DNA of 64,000 nt from Cryptomeria japonica (lineage: Eukaryota > Streptophyta > Pinopsida > Cupressales > Cupressaceae): the NCBI RefSeq assembly GCF_030272615.1, contig NC_081411.1, forward strand, positions 39,853,140 to 39,917,139, written 5' to 3'. Position numbers and translations under genes: made by a program. Position 1 is the first letter of the stretch; each line of letters opens with the position of its first letter. The notes under the pieces are model-generated. The model was not told the DNA's origin, searched no databases, and saw only the letters and a program-made list of their open reading frames with translations. Shown here in pieces: positions 35,823-47,252 of the stretch.

Positions 35823-38019
35823 TTGTCCCTTTGCATTTAACATTTTGTTGCAGATTTTGCATTTTTGAAGTTGCAGATCGGACGATTTCGATGACATTTT
35901 AGGTTTTTTTCCGCGTCCGCGAGTGTTCGGATCGCGTTTTTGTGTTTCAGAAGCGTCTGTGATATCGTGAATCGCGCCTGTGTTTTTGCCAGATTTTTAT
36001 TTTTGCAGGTTTCTGAAATCGTGTCTGAGAATTTTAATCGCGTCTGTGACTGATCTTATCGTGTCTGCGTTCGGAGTTGCGTCTATGAACTTTGATCGCG
36101 TCTGTGAACTACAGAACCGCGTCTGTGTAGTTCAGACGCGTCTGTGTCTGGTATAAAGGCGTCTGCTTTCTGTTTTGCAAATTTTTCAAGTTTCTTTGAT
36201 TCGGGTTTTCGGATTTTGTACTTAGGGTTTTAGATCTGGTTTATTTTCGGCTAACCTTTGCAGATCTAGCTAACCTGGTTTGTGCAGCTTGCTTTGGAGG
36301 CAAATACGTTTTTGTTGAAGGCCCCTTTTCACAAAGTCTTTTTGGGTTTTCTAAAAATTTACCTAACTTGTGTGCTTGCAGGAAGGGGTTATCATTTGAA
36401 ACAACCCAAACTACTAACAATTTTGTTGCAGGGCCTTAGCTAGGGTTTTGTAATTTTTATTGTGTGCCTTGTTTTCATAGCTTAGCAAACACTTCAATTG
36501 GTGCACTAAAATTGAATCATTATCTTTTGTGTCTTGAGCAATAGGCTCTTTTTGTTTACTCTTTAGAGGGCCTGTCTTCCCGTGTGGTCATTAGGACTAC
36601 TAGTGAGAAGAGAACGACCCAAGTGGTAGCGAGGAAAACCCACCTCATCCAAACCACTATAATCAAATGTATTCATGGTGAAAACTATGGATAACGTGTG
36701 CTGATTAGTTCATACCGACACTATGTCTCCCCATAAACCCGTTTGATCAAATTTATTTGATCATTTGTAGGGCATAACCCCTACCGGCTGGGAGCCTTCT
36801 GTATTTACAGAGCTGAAAGTGCCGCATGTATGGCCACACGAGCGGATGCCCTTACTAGCACCTCTTTGTTTTAGATGCCCAAATCCTTCTAGTTGTTGAG
36901 GCAGGAGGTCGAACCTCTGGTAGCGGCCCACACACATACGATTCTTAGTAGAGATACAAAGTTCGCCATGGGGAGTTTTCATGGGGACTGATGCTTGGCT
37001 GACCCGAGAAGTGAGTGCCGAAGGTGGAGCCCGTGAGGTCAAGCATCTAAGTATCCGCTCTGAATAGCGTAGCCTCGGGGGTAAAACCCTATGTGGGATC
37101 AACAACTATTGTCTTGGCCAGCCCTAAGATTTGTGCTTGTCTTATGCTAAACACTCAAACATTCAAGACAAAACAGCAAAACATTGTGTCTTTTGTGTCT
37201 TCAAGTGTATGCAAAAACTTTTTACATCAAATAACACACTTTTTGGAGTCTAAACAGTCTGCAAACATTGAGTCATCAACGCTGTGTCCTCTTGTCACAA
37301 AAAATAGTCGAAAAATCAGATTTGGTCACAACAAAACAACTTCACAGATAGGAAAAATTGCACTAAGGTTACAGAAACGCGTCTGTGTCTGTTCAAACTG
37401 CGTCTGTGTCGGATAAACGCGTCTGTGAAGTACAGAATAGCGTCTGTGTTTTTGTCCGCGTCTGCGTAAAACAGAGTAGCGTCTGTGTCAAAAAACTGTG
37501 TCTGTGAAGTATACAGAGGCGTCTGTGTCAGGATTTGAAAATTTTAACAGTCAAGCAAACAAAGAAAATCAGTTTCGGCATACTTGAGCTTCCTAGGTTG
37601 TCTCTTCAGGTTTAATCTAGCATTCAGCCTGTTCTAAGGTCTTACACAGTCCATCATTGCTTCATACCTCATTTTACATTCATACTTGTCTAAACTTGAG
37701 TCAAAAGGTCACTTGCTTGTCCTCATCATACGTGGTCAACACACTACATACTACTACACTTTGCTAAGTGGTCCCTCATCAAGGTTTCTTACCTTTGGGT
37801 CTCATTTGGTCTTATTTAGAGTCAAGGTCAGCTTACCTCATTAAGAGAAACTATCCTCTCTTTGGAAGTCACACCTACTCTACTACTTACATACTTGGTC
37901 TTACACTTTGGACATTGCAAGTACACCTCAAGATTCATTTACACTCCATACAACTCTTGGTCTTCCATACTCTTGTCATTTTCATCTAGTTTCTCACATA
38001 TTGGTCTAACACCTAGTTC
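35823..38019 (+). other. 2.2-kb leader of the Tat element with GCGTCTGTG repeat clusters
   Basis: No sense coding frame. Two clusters of a GCGTCTGTG motif (about 12 exact or near copies in 35915-36175 and 8 in 37376-37535) bracket a segment that looks conserved and G/C-richer (36570-37130). A minus-strand open frame of 114 codons in that segment (37105-36761) has no recognisable domain. The leader may hold packaging or translation signals; that is inference. Confidence 0.6.
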
Positions 38020-40430
38020 ATGGTTGAAACCCGCCTTCAAAAATCTAAGAGAATAGCTAAAGAAGCTCAAGAATCCGTAAACATGAGTTCTTATGAGTAT
38101 GACAATGATGTATTCTACAATCCTGAGCACACTACATTACCAGACATGAATGTTTATAGACACAATCCAAATGTGGAAAGTGCAAATACTATAAACAATG
38201 CTACACACAATGATACCGTGGACAATTCTTCAATACTATCAGCAGACATACAAGAATCTATAATGGATCCTCAATTCAATAGATTGGTTGAAGAGATAAT
38301 GAGGAGAGATCGTCAATACTTTTTAAACATGATGGCACAAAGTGGAGCTAAAATACCGCATGATTTTGACTTATCTCAACTTATGGAAAGTCGACCTTCA
38401 CAACAAGCTCAACCCAACATGGATCAAAGGAGACCAAATAGTGGAGGAAATAGTGGAGGACCAAATAATATGATGCCGGAGTCACCATCAGTTTTGCTTC
38501 AAAAACCAGCAATCCCACATACACAAGCTCAAATATATGATACTTACACTCAAAGACCATCATGGAGGCCTTATGCTCAAACACATGCTCAAGATATGGG
38601 TCAATTAAGACAAGTGGATACACAAGGACATCCTCAAAATTTTGACACAAGGAGACCTCATGTCAAAATTGGGGGCAACACAATGGAAAATGAAAGGCCT
38701 ATTGAATATGGTTTATATACGCAAAACAGATATGGGGTCCCTCAACAAGAAGTTATGCCAAGTGCTCCATATATGTCGCAACAATTTATAGACCTCCATA
38801 TGGACATGTCTACGATTAGTATCATCCATATATGCAGCAAGCTCCTCCTCAAATGGGTGTTTCAAACATGGGATATGCTACAAGAAATCCATCTCCTCCC
38901 AAAAATAATTTGGAGCAACAAATTAGAGATCTACAAAAGAAAGTGGAAGACATGGGCACATCAAAACCCACATATACTATGAGAGAGATATGCCCCTATC
39001 CCTTCGATAAGAGCATTCCAATGCCTCCGTTTCCTCCGCACTTTGTAACACCAAAATTTGACAAATATAGAGGGAGAGGAGACCCCAAGGCACATATAAG
39101 ACAATTCTTCATAGCTTGCATTGAGGTAGCCGTAGAAGAAACATACTTAATGAGGTTGTTCCCACAGAGCTTAGGAGATCAAGCGATGGAATGGTTTTCT
39201 CAATTACCTCCTGGTATTAAGTCATGGGGCGACTTAGCAGAGGCATTCATTCAGCATTTCTCTTACAACATTGAAACAGATGTCTCAGTTACTACCTTGT
39301 GCAATACGAAACAAAAGGAAGGAGAATCTTTCGCAACATTTTTACAGAGATGGAGAAACTTAGCTAGTAGATGCTCTTGTGAGATCCCGCAAAAACAAAT
39401 GGTGGAGATGTTCACACAAAACGTTAATAAAGCTATTGGCTATGATCTCAGAAAAGCTTGTTTGTCTACATTCAAGGATGTCATTGAAAAGGGCCTAGCA
39501 ACAGAAAAGGTCTTAATTGAACAAGGAGTTATCAAGCTATTCAAAGAAAACAAAGAGGACTTCAAAGGAAAGGACAAACCAAAATTTTGGAACAAGAACA
39601 AGAACACGGTTAATGATGGTGTTGTTGATGCCAACACAGTAAGACCAAAGTTCATCTTTTCTGGTTCAAATCCTACCAACAATCAAGTGAACAATCAAAC
39701 GGCTGCTAAACCACGAAGGAAGTATACTCCATTGGGAGAACCACTTGAATCAGTATTCAAAAAGCTTGTAGCAAATAAAGTGATCACGGTCCCAGATTTT
39801 CCTCCATATGAACCAAAGGTAAAACCGAATTGGTGGAATGATGATGAATTTTGCGAATTTCATAAGAGCAAGGGTCATAAGACAAGTAATTGCCATCGAT
39901 TGAAAAACATTGTACAAGATCTCATTGACAGAGGAGATATTGAGATTGAGGGACATTCATCTAACCAAGAGCATGAGGTGTTTAAGGAACCATTCCCAAA
40001 ACATGACAAGGGAAAAGGCAAAGTCACAGATGATCAAGCCAATTACACTAGAGCATCTTACAATTATGATTCCACTATTAATCACATCTCAATGGACAAT
40101 CATATTTCTACCATTACTATCAAAAACAAAAATCCTGAGAATCCTTCTCAAAGACCCAAAATTGTCCTAAAAGGTGTGGGATCTTCATCCGCATCTACCT
40201 CTGAATGTCATGTTACAACCCGTCGAGGTAAGATCACATTGCCAGGTGCCTCTACTAAGAATACCAATCTTTCATCAACCAAACCTGAGTACGACCTTGT
40301 AGAACAACTAGGGAAGACACCTGCGCTCATCTCTATTCTTGAGCTCTTACGCATATCCCCCGCTCATAAAGCTATCCTTGACAAAATCTTGAGAGACACT
40401 ACCATTCCTACTGATCTGAACGTGGACCAG
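38020..40430 (+). pseudogene. Tat element gag (frameshift plus stop)
   Basis: Begins ATG at 38020 (MVETRLQKSKRIAKEAQES), with a Gln/Pro/Met-rich N-terminal region. Near 38793 one base appears lost (GACCTCC where GACCCTCC would keep frame), and in the new frame a TAG stands at 38817. After it the frame is open: a retrotransposon gag domain (FDKYRGRGDPKAHIRQF, LRLFPQ-like MRLFPQSLGDQAMEWFSQLP, FIQHFSYNIE) and a CHHC-type zinc knuckle CEFHKSKGHKTSNC near 39850. Gag would form the particle and bind RNA. Breaks prevent a full-length product from this copy. Confidence 0.88.
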
Positions 40431-40950
40431 TTTCAAGCCATGGTGGGATACCTTTCCATTCCACATTCCCTTACGTTCACAGAAGCCGATGACGCCTCCG
40501 TAAGTCAGCCTCATAATGCACCTCTACACATTGAAGCCTTCATACATAAACACCGAATAAAACGAGTCCTGATAGATGGAGGAGCAGGTCTTAATATTTG
40601 TACATTGAGCACCATCAGATAATTGGGATATTCTGACAAAGCTGTGAATTCTACAAACCAAATCACTATTAAGGCTTATGATGATGAAGAGCGTTCGTCC
40701 AAGGGCACGGTCATCTTACCACTAAGAATAGGGCCAGTCACAAAGGACGTGGTTTGTCAAGTCCTGGATTTAGACCTCACGTATAACATATTGCTAGGAC
40801 GTCCGTGGATTCATGAAATGAGGGCAGTCCCATCAACATACCACCGATGCATTAAGTTTCCTCATAATGGAGTCAAGGTAATGGTCAATGGTGATCCAAA
40901 TCCATTCATATATTGCAATAACTTGAGATCACATACTGAGACTATCATTC
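40431..40950 (+). pseudogene. Tat element aspartic protease with in-frame TAA
   Basis: RVLIDGGAGLNICTL is the active-site segment in the D-G-G form. The flap and second half (LPLRIGPVTKDVVCQVLDL, then ILLGRPWIHEM) are clear. TAA at 40620-40622 lies 12 codons after the active site, in the same frame as the sequence on both sides, and one transition (CAA to TAA) explains it. Confidence 0.88.
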
Positions 40951-42300
40951 CCAGCAATCGTGAGGCTACTCCTTCTTCAGCATATATTGATCCTGAGTCA
41001 TTAAAGCCCTCGACATCCAAACAAGGTGAACTTAGAGCCAAGTTTCAAGACAAAGGCATGGGAGAATACACTCTGAATCAAACAATGTTCTTACGACAAG
41101 TCATGAACTCCCCCAAGGAATATGGGAGGCCACATCCTAATAAGCAAATCTCCATCATGCTACTCAAATGGGATCCTACCGTCTTTCAAAAATGGGGCGA
41201 ACTAGAGGAAGAAAATTTATATAAAATGCTATATAAGGACGCTGAAGAGGATACACATGATCAAATTATAATACCCTGTGAAGACTATGGCAAAGGTTTC
41301 AAAATTCTGCAAAGATTCGGGTATGATGGAAAAAGTCCTCTTGGACTACGCAAAGAAGGTGTCATGGAGCCTTTACAACCTGAGCTAACTACAAGAAGGG
41401 AACGCTCCAAGGGGCTTGGTTTTCTAAATCCCAAGATTCACAATAAAAGAACAAAACAGATATGGCGAGTCAAAGTGGCTGAAGTTCAACAAGAAGATGA
41501 CTATTCTACAGATTCCAATGAATGGGAATGGGGTTCAGACAAATCCTCCAGCGACTATGAGCTCAACGAGACATTTAGAGAGCCAGAGGAACCTACAGAG
41601 GAGGAGGAGTTTTACAAGAAATTCAGAGTTGGTCAAGAACCGACCCATAAGGATCCCACACAGTCGTCGTTTCAAGGCCCTAGGTCAAGATCACATAGGA
41701 TGAGGACACCTGTTCCTGAGGGTGCTACTAGTGATGATAATTTGGACTCACTCACGATCGAAACTGATGAGGAGAGTGCCATTGACAACCTCGATGACTA
41801 TCTGGACATACCTGAATATAACCACATCTTCACTATTAGCCTTGCGAACTCTGAAAACACTAAAGACCTTCCGGGCCTCGTTCACCCCCAACTCATTGAC
41901 TGGGATCAGGATGGACCAGCACAGCTTGATACATTTCAAAATGAAGAAGCTATTGTCGATTATCTTGGCATTCACGATGATCTTCCTCTTGGAGACCATA
42001 AAGCAGGATACGCCATAGAGCTTAATAACATGGCATACTTTGGTGAGGGTGTCGGGCCTTCTAGTCGCAAAAATGTGAAAATAAAAACAAAACAAGGGTC
42101 TTATGGCGAAAACCACACTGTGGCGCTATCTGACTCTAAAAAAGTAAAAAGAAAGGACGTATCTGAGGGTGAAAACCTCTCTGAGGCGCCCGAAGATGGA
42201 AGGCTTGACATTCTCCCAGCATCATACGAGGAAAAATCATCCATGTTGGTAGAGGAGACTATAAAGACAAACATTGGTACAGCAGAGGTTCCACACAACA
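40951..42300 (+). pseudogene. Tat pol linker with G-patch-like motif
   Basis: Between protease and RT lie about 450 residues, mostly hydrophilic and acidic. At about 41284-41440 the sequence GKGFKILQRFGYDGKSPLGL, followed shortly by KEGVMEPLQP and SKGLGF, resembles a G-patch (regular Gly with aromatic or Leu positions), which in other retroelements binds RNA downstream of the protease. Annotation as G-patch is from the motif alone. Acidic stretches (EEPTEEEEF, DDNLDSLTIETDEE) follow. Confidence 0.55.
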
Positions 42301-43175
42301 TATTTTTGGCTCAATCATTGACAGAGGCCGAGAAAGCAAGATTCATAAGCTTCTTTAAGGAACGACAAGTCAACTTCGCATGGTCTTATGCTGATATGCC
42401 TGGACTAGACCCCGATTTAGTAATGCATCATTTAACAGTCAAACCGGGGGCAAAACCAGTAAAGCAAAAATTGAGGAAAATGCATCCACAAGTGGCATTA
42501 TTAGTCAAGGTAGAGCTGGAGAAATTACTGGATGTCGGATTCATACGCCCAATTGATTATCCCGAATGGATTTCCAACTTAGTACCTGTTAGCAAACCAG
42601 ATCGCAGCATCCGAATATGTACAGACTTCAGGGATATCAACAAGGCTTGTCCAAAGGATGATTTCCCATTACCAAACATTGATTTAATTGTTGATCTCAC
42701 AGCAGGCCATGAGATGTTATCCTTAATGGACGGATTTTCTGGATATAATCAAATCAGGATAGCACCCAAAGATCAACATAAAACATCATTTACTTGTCCA
42801 TGGGGAACCTTCTGTTGGAATGTCATGCCCTCTGGGCTGAAAAATGCAGGTGCCACGTATCAACGAGCTATGACTACTATCTTCCATGATCTCATGCACA
42901 TAACCGTGGAAGATTATGTTGATGATCTTTTGGTTAAATCAATAGACAGAAATACACACTTGGACATACTTTCAGTCGCTTTTGATCGGTTGGAAAAGTA
43001 CAAGGTAAGACTAAATCCTAAGAAATGTGTCTTTGGAGTAACCTCCGGGAAGCTCCTAGGATTCATTGTGTCTAAAAGAGGAATAGAAGCTGATCCAGCA
43101 AAGGTCAAGGCTATCTTGGACATGCCGCCACCCAAGAATATCAGTCAACTTCGGTCTTTACAAGGGAGACTCTAG
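42301..43175 (+). pseudogene. Tat element reverse transcriptase
   Basis: Textbook gypsy RT: EKLLDVGFIRPIDYPEWISN, VSKPDRSIRICTDFRDINKA, CPKDDFPLPNIDLIVD, DGFSGYNQI (first catalytic Asp), WNVMPSGLKNAGATYQRAM, and the YVDDLLVKS box. The frame ends with TAG at 43173, in frame with RNase H that follows (LQGRL, stop, SIRRFIAQL). A CAG-to-TAG change fits. Confidence 0.93.
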
Positions 43176-43770
43176 TCCATACGAAGATTCATAGCACAAC
43201 TTGCAGATAAGTGCAATCCTTTCCAGCACCTGCTACACAAAAACATCAAGTTCAAATGGGATGAGAACTGTCAACAGGCTTTTCAGGCGCTCAAAGACTA
43301 TCTTTTGAACCCACCAGTTTTGATGCCACCAATTCCAGATCAACCATTGCTACTTTACATATCAGCTACTCCAACAGCACTGGGGGCACTCCTAGCACAG
43401 CAAATACCTGACGGCAAGGAAAAAGCGGTCTACTATATCAGTCGCACATTGGTGGGATATGAGCTGAACTACACACCAATTGAGCGTGCATGTCTCGCTG
43501 TGGTCTTTGCTTCACAAAAATTACGACATTATATGCTCACTCACAAGACTAGGTTGATTGCCAGAATTGATCCACTAAAATATCTTCTCAACAAAGCTAC
43601 ACTTACTGGGCGGCTAGCCAAGTGGGTAATGATTTTGAGTGAATTCGACATTGAATACGTGGACAGAAAAGCCATAAAAGGACAAGCAATTGCAGATCAA
43701 TTGGCAGATGCTCCCATGATAGATGATGTTCCTCTACAGTCAGAATTTCCAGATGAGTCCATTCTAACAA
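43176..43770 (+). pseudogene. Tat element RNase H (first)
   Basis: FKWDENCQQAFQALKDYL, LLLYISATPTALGALLAQ (first catalytic-type Asp position occupied by Ser: the usual LYLAVSxxAVSAVL form of Tat elements also lacks it), AVYYISRTLVGYELNYTPIE and LAKWVMILSEFDIEYVDRKA. Typical gypsy RNase H-like connection domain that in Tat elements is often catalytically degenerate. Same frame as RT beyond the TAG. Confidence 0.85.
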
Positions 43771-44300
43771 TATCACCTGCAAAGCCATGGCAACTATACT
43801 TTGACGGCTCATACACATAGCACGGGGCAGGAGCGGGTATACTCTTTATAACTCCCCAAGGTGATTCTATACCAAAGTCATACCGCTTATCATTTCCTTG
43901 CACCAACAATATAGCGGAATACGAGGCATTAACAACTGGGCTAAGAATTGTAGTTTAGTGGAAGATCCAAGAGCTTCGTGTTTTTGGCGATTCTCAACTT
44001 GTCATCTGTCAAGCAACTGATGATTATCAAACAAAAGATGAAAAGTTAATGCCTTATAAACAACTGGTAGATGATCTGAAACAACACTTTGCAAAGATAG
44101 AGTTTGAGCAGATACCAAGAGAACAGAATCGTGCTGCTGATGCCATGGCTACAATTGCTTCGCTCATTGATCTACCGCAAAATGAGACCTGCTATGAGTT
44201 CCTGGTAGACAACCTGCTGATTCCTTCATATGAGATCACTCCTACGGAAATGATATGTGTTGTTGGTCCTGAATCCCAGTTATATGGTTCCATATTCACA
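43771..44300 (+). pseudogene. Tat element second RNase H (archaeal-type)
   Basis: LYFDGSYT, a stop, HGAGAGILFITPQGD gives the first catalytic Asp. NNIAEYEALTTGLRI gives the Glu, VFGDSQLVICQ the next Asp, and REQNRAADAMATIAS the last. This extra RNase H marks the Tat lineage. Stops TAG at 43818 and 43956 are both explained by CAG to TAG. Confidence 0.88.
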
Positions 44301-45537
44301 TACCTTCGCGATAATATCTTACCTCCTGATCTATCGAACAACCAACACCGCACTTTCATTCGCCAATCCTCCCGATACATTATCCTAGCTGATATCCTAT
44401 ACCGACGAGGTCTAGATAGCACCCTCCTTAGATGTTTAGAGAGTGATGAAGCTCAGATTGCGTTACGAGAAGTGCAAAGAAGGGATATGTGGTCCGCATA
44501 CTAGTGGTCCTACCTTGGCCAAGAAACTCATTAGGACTGGATACTACTGGCCTACTATGGAAAAAGATGCATATCAGTTTGTCAAAAAGTGTAAGTAGTG
44601 TCAAATTCATGGAGACCTCATACATGCACCAGCACAGGAACTACAGCCACTTGCATCTCCTTGGCCCTTTTGTCAGTGGGGACTTGATCTCATAGGCAAG
44701 ATTCACCCTCCTTCTTCCAATGGACATAAATTCATTATCACAGCCACAGAATATTTCACAAAGTGGATTGAAGCCGTGCCTCTCACACAAGTTACTGGGA
44801 AACAAATCGCTACTTTCATCCTGAACTACATCATTTGCCGATACGGGATTCCTACTTCCATTATTACTGATAACGAGCGTCCCTTCAAAAATCAGGATGT
44901 TCGTGAACTCTATGAGCACTTCCATATCTCTCACCGTTTCTCCACACCATACTACCCCCAAGGTAATGGCCAAGCTGAGGCGTCTAATAAAACAATTCTT
45001 AAAATCCTTAAAAAGACAGTCGACGATGCTGGCCGTAACTGGCATGTCCAACTCAATCCTGCACTTTGGGCCTATCGTACCAGTGTCCGCACACCTACAG
45101 GAGCTACACCCTACTCACTTGTCTACGGCGCTGAAGCCATCTTGCCTATTGAGGTCGAGCTACCTTCTTTACGGGTCTCCTTGAGAAACATAATCAACAA
45201 TGAAGACTACAGGGTCTCTCGCTTACAAGAACTAGAACTGCTGGAGGAACAAAGGCACATTGCTTTTAATCATCTCAAGGCTTACCAACAAAGAATGAGT
45301 TGCAGTTACAATCACAAGGTCAAGCCTCGCACATTTGAGGTAGGTGACTTAGTCCTCAGAGAGAACCCCAAGAATCAACAAGATAGAGATAAGAAGGGCA
45401 AATTTGAACCCAACTGGCTTGGTCCTTACATCATCACAGCAGTATATGGATCTGGGGCATATCAGCTCTCAACTACAGAAGGTGAACCCTTGGAGGATCC
45501 TATCAATAGCATGCACCTTCGCAGATTCTACACATAA
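44301..45537 (+). pseudogene. Tat element integrase
   Basis: A zinc-binding region around 44480-44610 requires a shift (one extra A near 44475) to read CGPHTSG...YYWPTM...CK, stop, CQIHG. The TAG at 44596 sits between the two zinc Cys. The catalytic core has WGLDLIGKIHP (Asp), SIITDNERPFKNQ (Asp) and YPQGNGQAEASNKTIL (Glu). The C-terminal part has GDLVLRENPKNQ and WLGPYIITAVYGSGAYQL. Open from 44776 to 45537. Encodes insertion of cDNA in intact copies. Confidence 0.92.
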
Positions 45538-47252
45538 GCTCTTTGGAATATCCTAATTCAAAAATACAAAAAAAAAAAAATCAAAAAATTCAAAAATACA
45601 AAAAAAAATCAAAAAATTCAAAAATACAAAAAAAAATTATAAAAACAAAAAATCGTTACTTGGTGAAAACCTGGCAAACAGGCGCCTTGTGACAACAAAA
45701 AAAATTGAAAAATCAAAAAAAGTAAAGAGAAATAATTTCGTCCAACGGTGAAAACCACTTCGGTGGCGCCCTAGGCAAGTACCATGGTGAAAACTGGGTC
45801 ACCAGCGCCATGCGTAGAGAGACTTTGCTCCTCCCTCCTTCGGGATTCTCTTTCATCTTTCACATTGCACACACTCACGACCAATTCATCCATAATAAAC
45901 TTACCCATTCCCATCATGGCTTGTTATTGATCTACCTAAGATTGGTTAGCCATTCATAACCCTCCCTTTTCACTCCCTTTCCATCCATAATAAATCAGAT
46001 CCTATCTGTGACTATGGCCAATTCCTACGTCTAGTGATGGGTGTGGAACTGAGAACATCACATGTTTCGAGGAGTACAGTTTCTTCCAGTTTCCTTCAAG
46101 TCTATCCGCGCACAATCCGCAATAAAGCAACATTTGCATCACAGATCCGCAATAAAAGTTTCATCTTCTCTGCAATAAAGTATCGGTTTCATGGATTCAA
46201 TCAGTTTCAGATGAGACACAGCAGCAACAATGGGCTTCAACAAAATCAAATCTTTCAACAGACGCAGACAACATATGGTTCAGTGCTATCTATCCTTTTT
46301 GTGAAAGTGAACATTGTGACCACAATCGAATAAGACTTAAACAAGTGACAAGAGACACTAAACTTGAGGACTACAATGGATGTTGGTGTCGAGTCTTGGT
46401 TTTCTTTTGATTTTATCTTTTTGGTGACATGTCTTTTAGCTTTTCCAGGATGTCTTTGACTAGAGATTCTATCTCCAGGATGTCTTTGACTAGAAAGGCG
46501 AGGATGGGGTATCGTCACCTATTTGCATTTGCTGTCTGTGGATTGTCTTTTAGTAATGCTATGACTTGTCCAAGGATATGAGGACACTGTGAGTCTAGTA
46601 TGAACTGGGGCATTCCTTGTTTGTGACTGTCTTATCTCCATGCAAACAGGTACAATGACTTTCTGGGCCGAACAAATGCCTCGATTGTCATAACCTATTT
46701 TGCCATAATAAGCTCAATGATGATAACGCACAAGAAGCTCTTTCACGTTCATATCTTCTATCTTCCATCCCCCTTTCTTGATTGACTTCCATTGTCTTTC
46801 TCGAATCTGTGTAGCCTGCTATCACATGACTGAGTATAATGACACACCAAAAACATTTGCATTTCATATAGTTGCACCTACATCACCACATATAAGCATT
46901 TCATACATACATATAGATATCACAATTGCATCACATCCTGCATACAATACATGTTAGCACATCTCACATTTTCATTATGTAAATAATCATTTGCATTATC
47001 ATATTCATTTGCATTACATACATTCACATTTGCATCATGCATACACATATAAAACATAAAAGAACAAAAATATATTGCATTGCATCATATACATATTTGC
47101 ATCCATATCATAAAACATGCATCACATAAGAACATTTCATCACATAGGTACACATGCATATAGTGGCCGCAAAGATGAATCATCTCATATATATATAAAG
47201 TGTCATGATACAATGATGTCAAAATCATATGGCTACAATCACCCGCAGGTGT
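45538..47252 (+). other. Non-coding 3' region of the Tat element
   Basis: A-rich tandem CAAAAATACAAAAAAAAA units at about 45558-45640, the recurring GGTGAAAAC...GGCGCC phrase (45661, 45748, 45783) that looks like structured, conserved 3' leader sequence, a doubled TCCAGGATGTCTTTGACTAG (46444, 46474), and CATTTGCAT/CATCACAT low-complexity at 46850-47170. No sense gene is seen. Confidence 0.7.

Noticed and set aside
36761-37105. Minus-strand frame of 114 codons in the Tat leader as a second antisense gene
   Set aside because: No recognisable domain, no splice or promoter signal seen. Kept only as a note in the leader entry.
38381-42301. Minus-strand frames opposite Tat gag and pol
   Set aside because: Shadows of well-supported sense domains.
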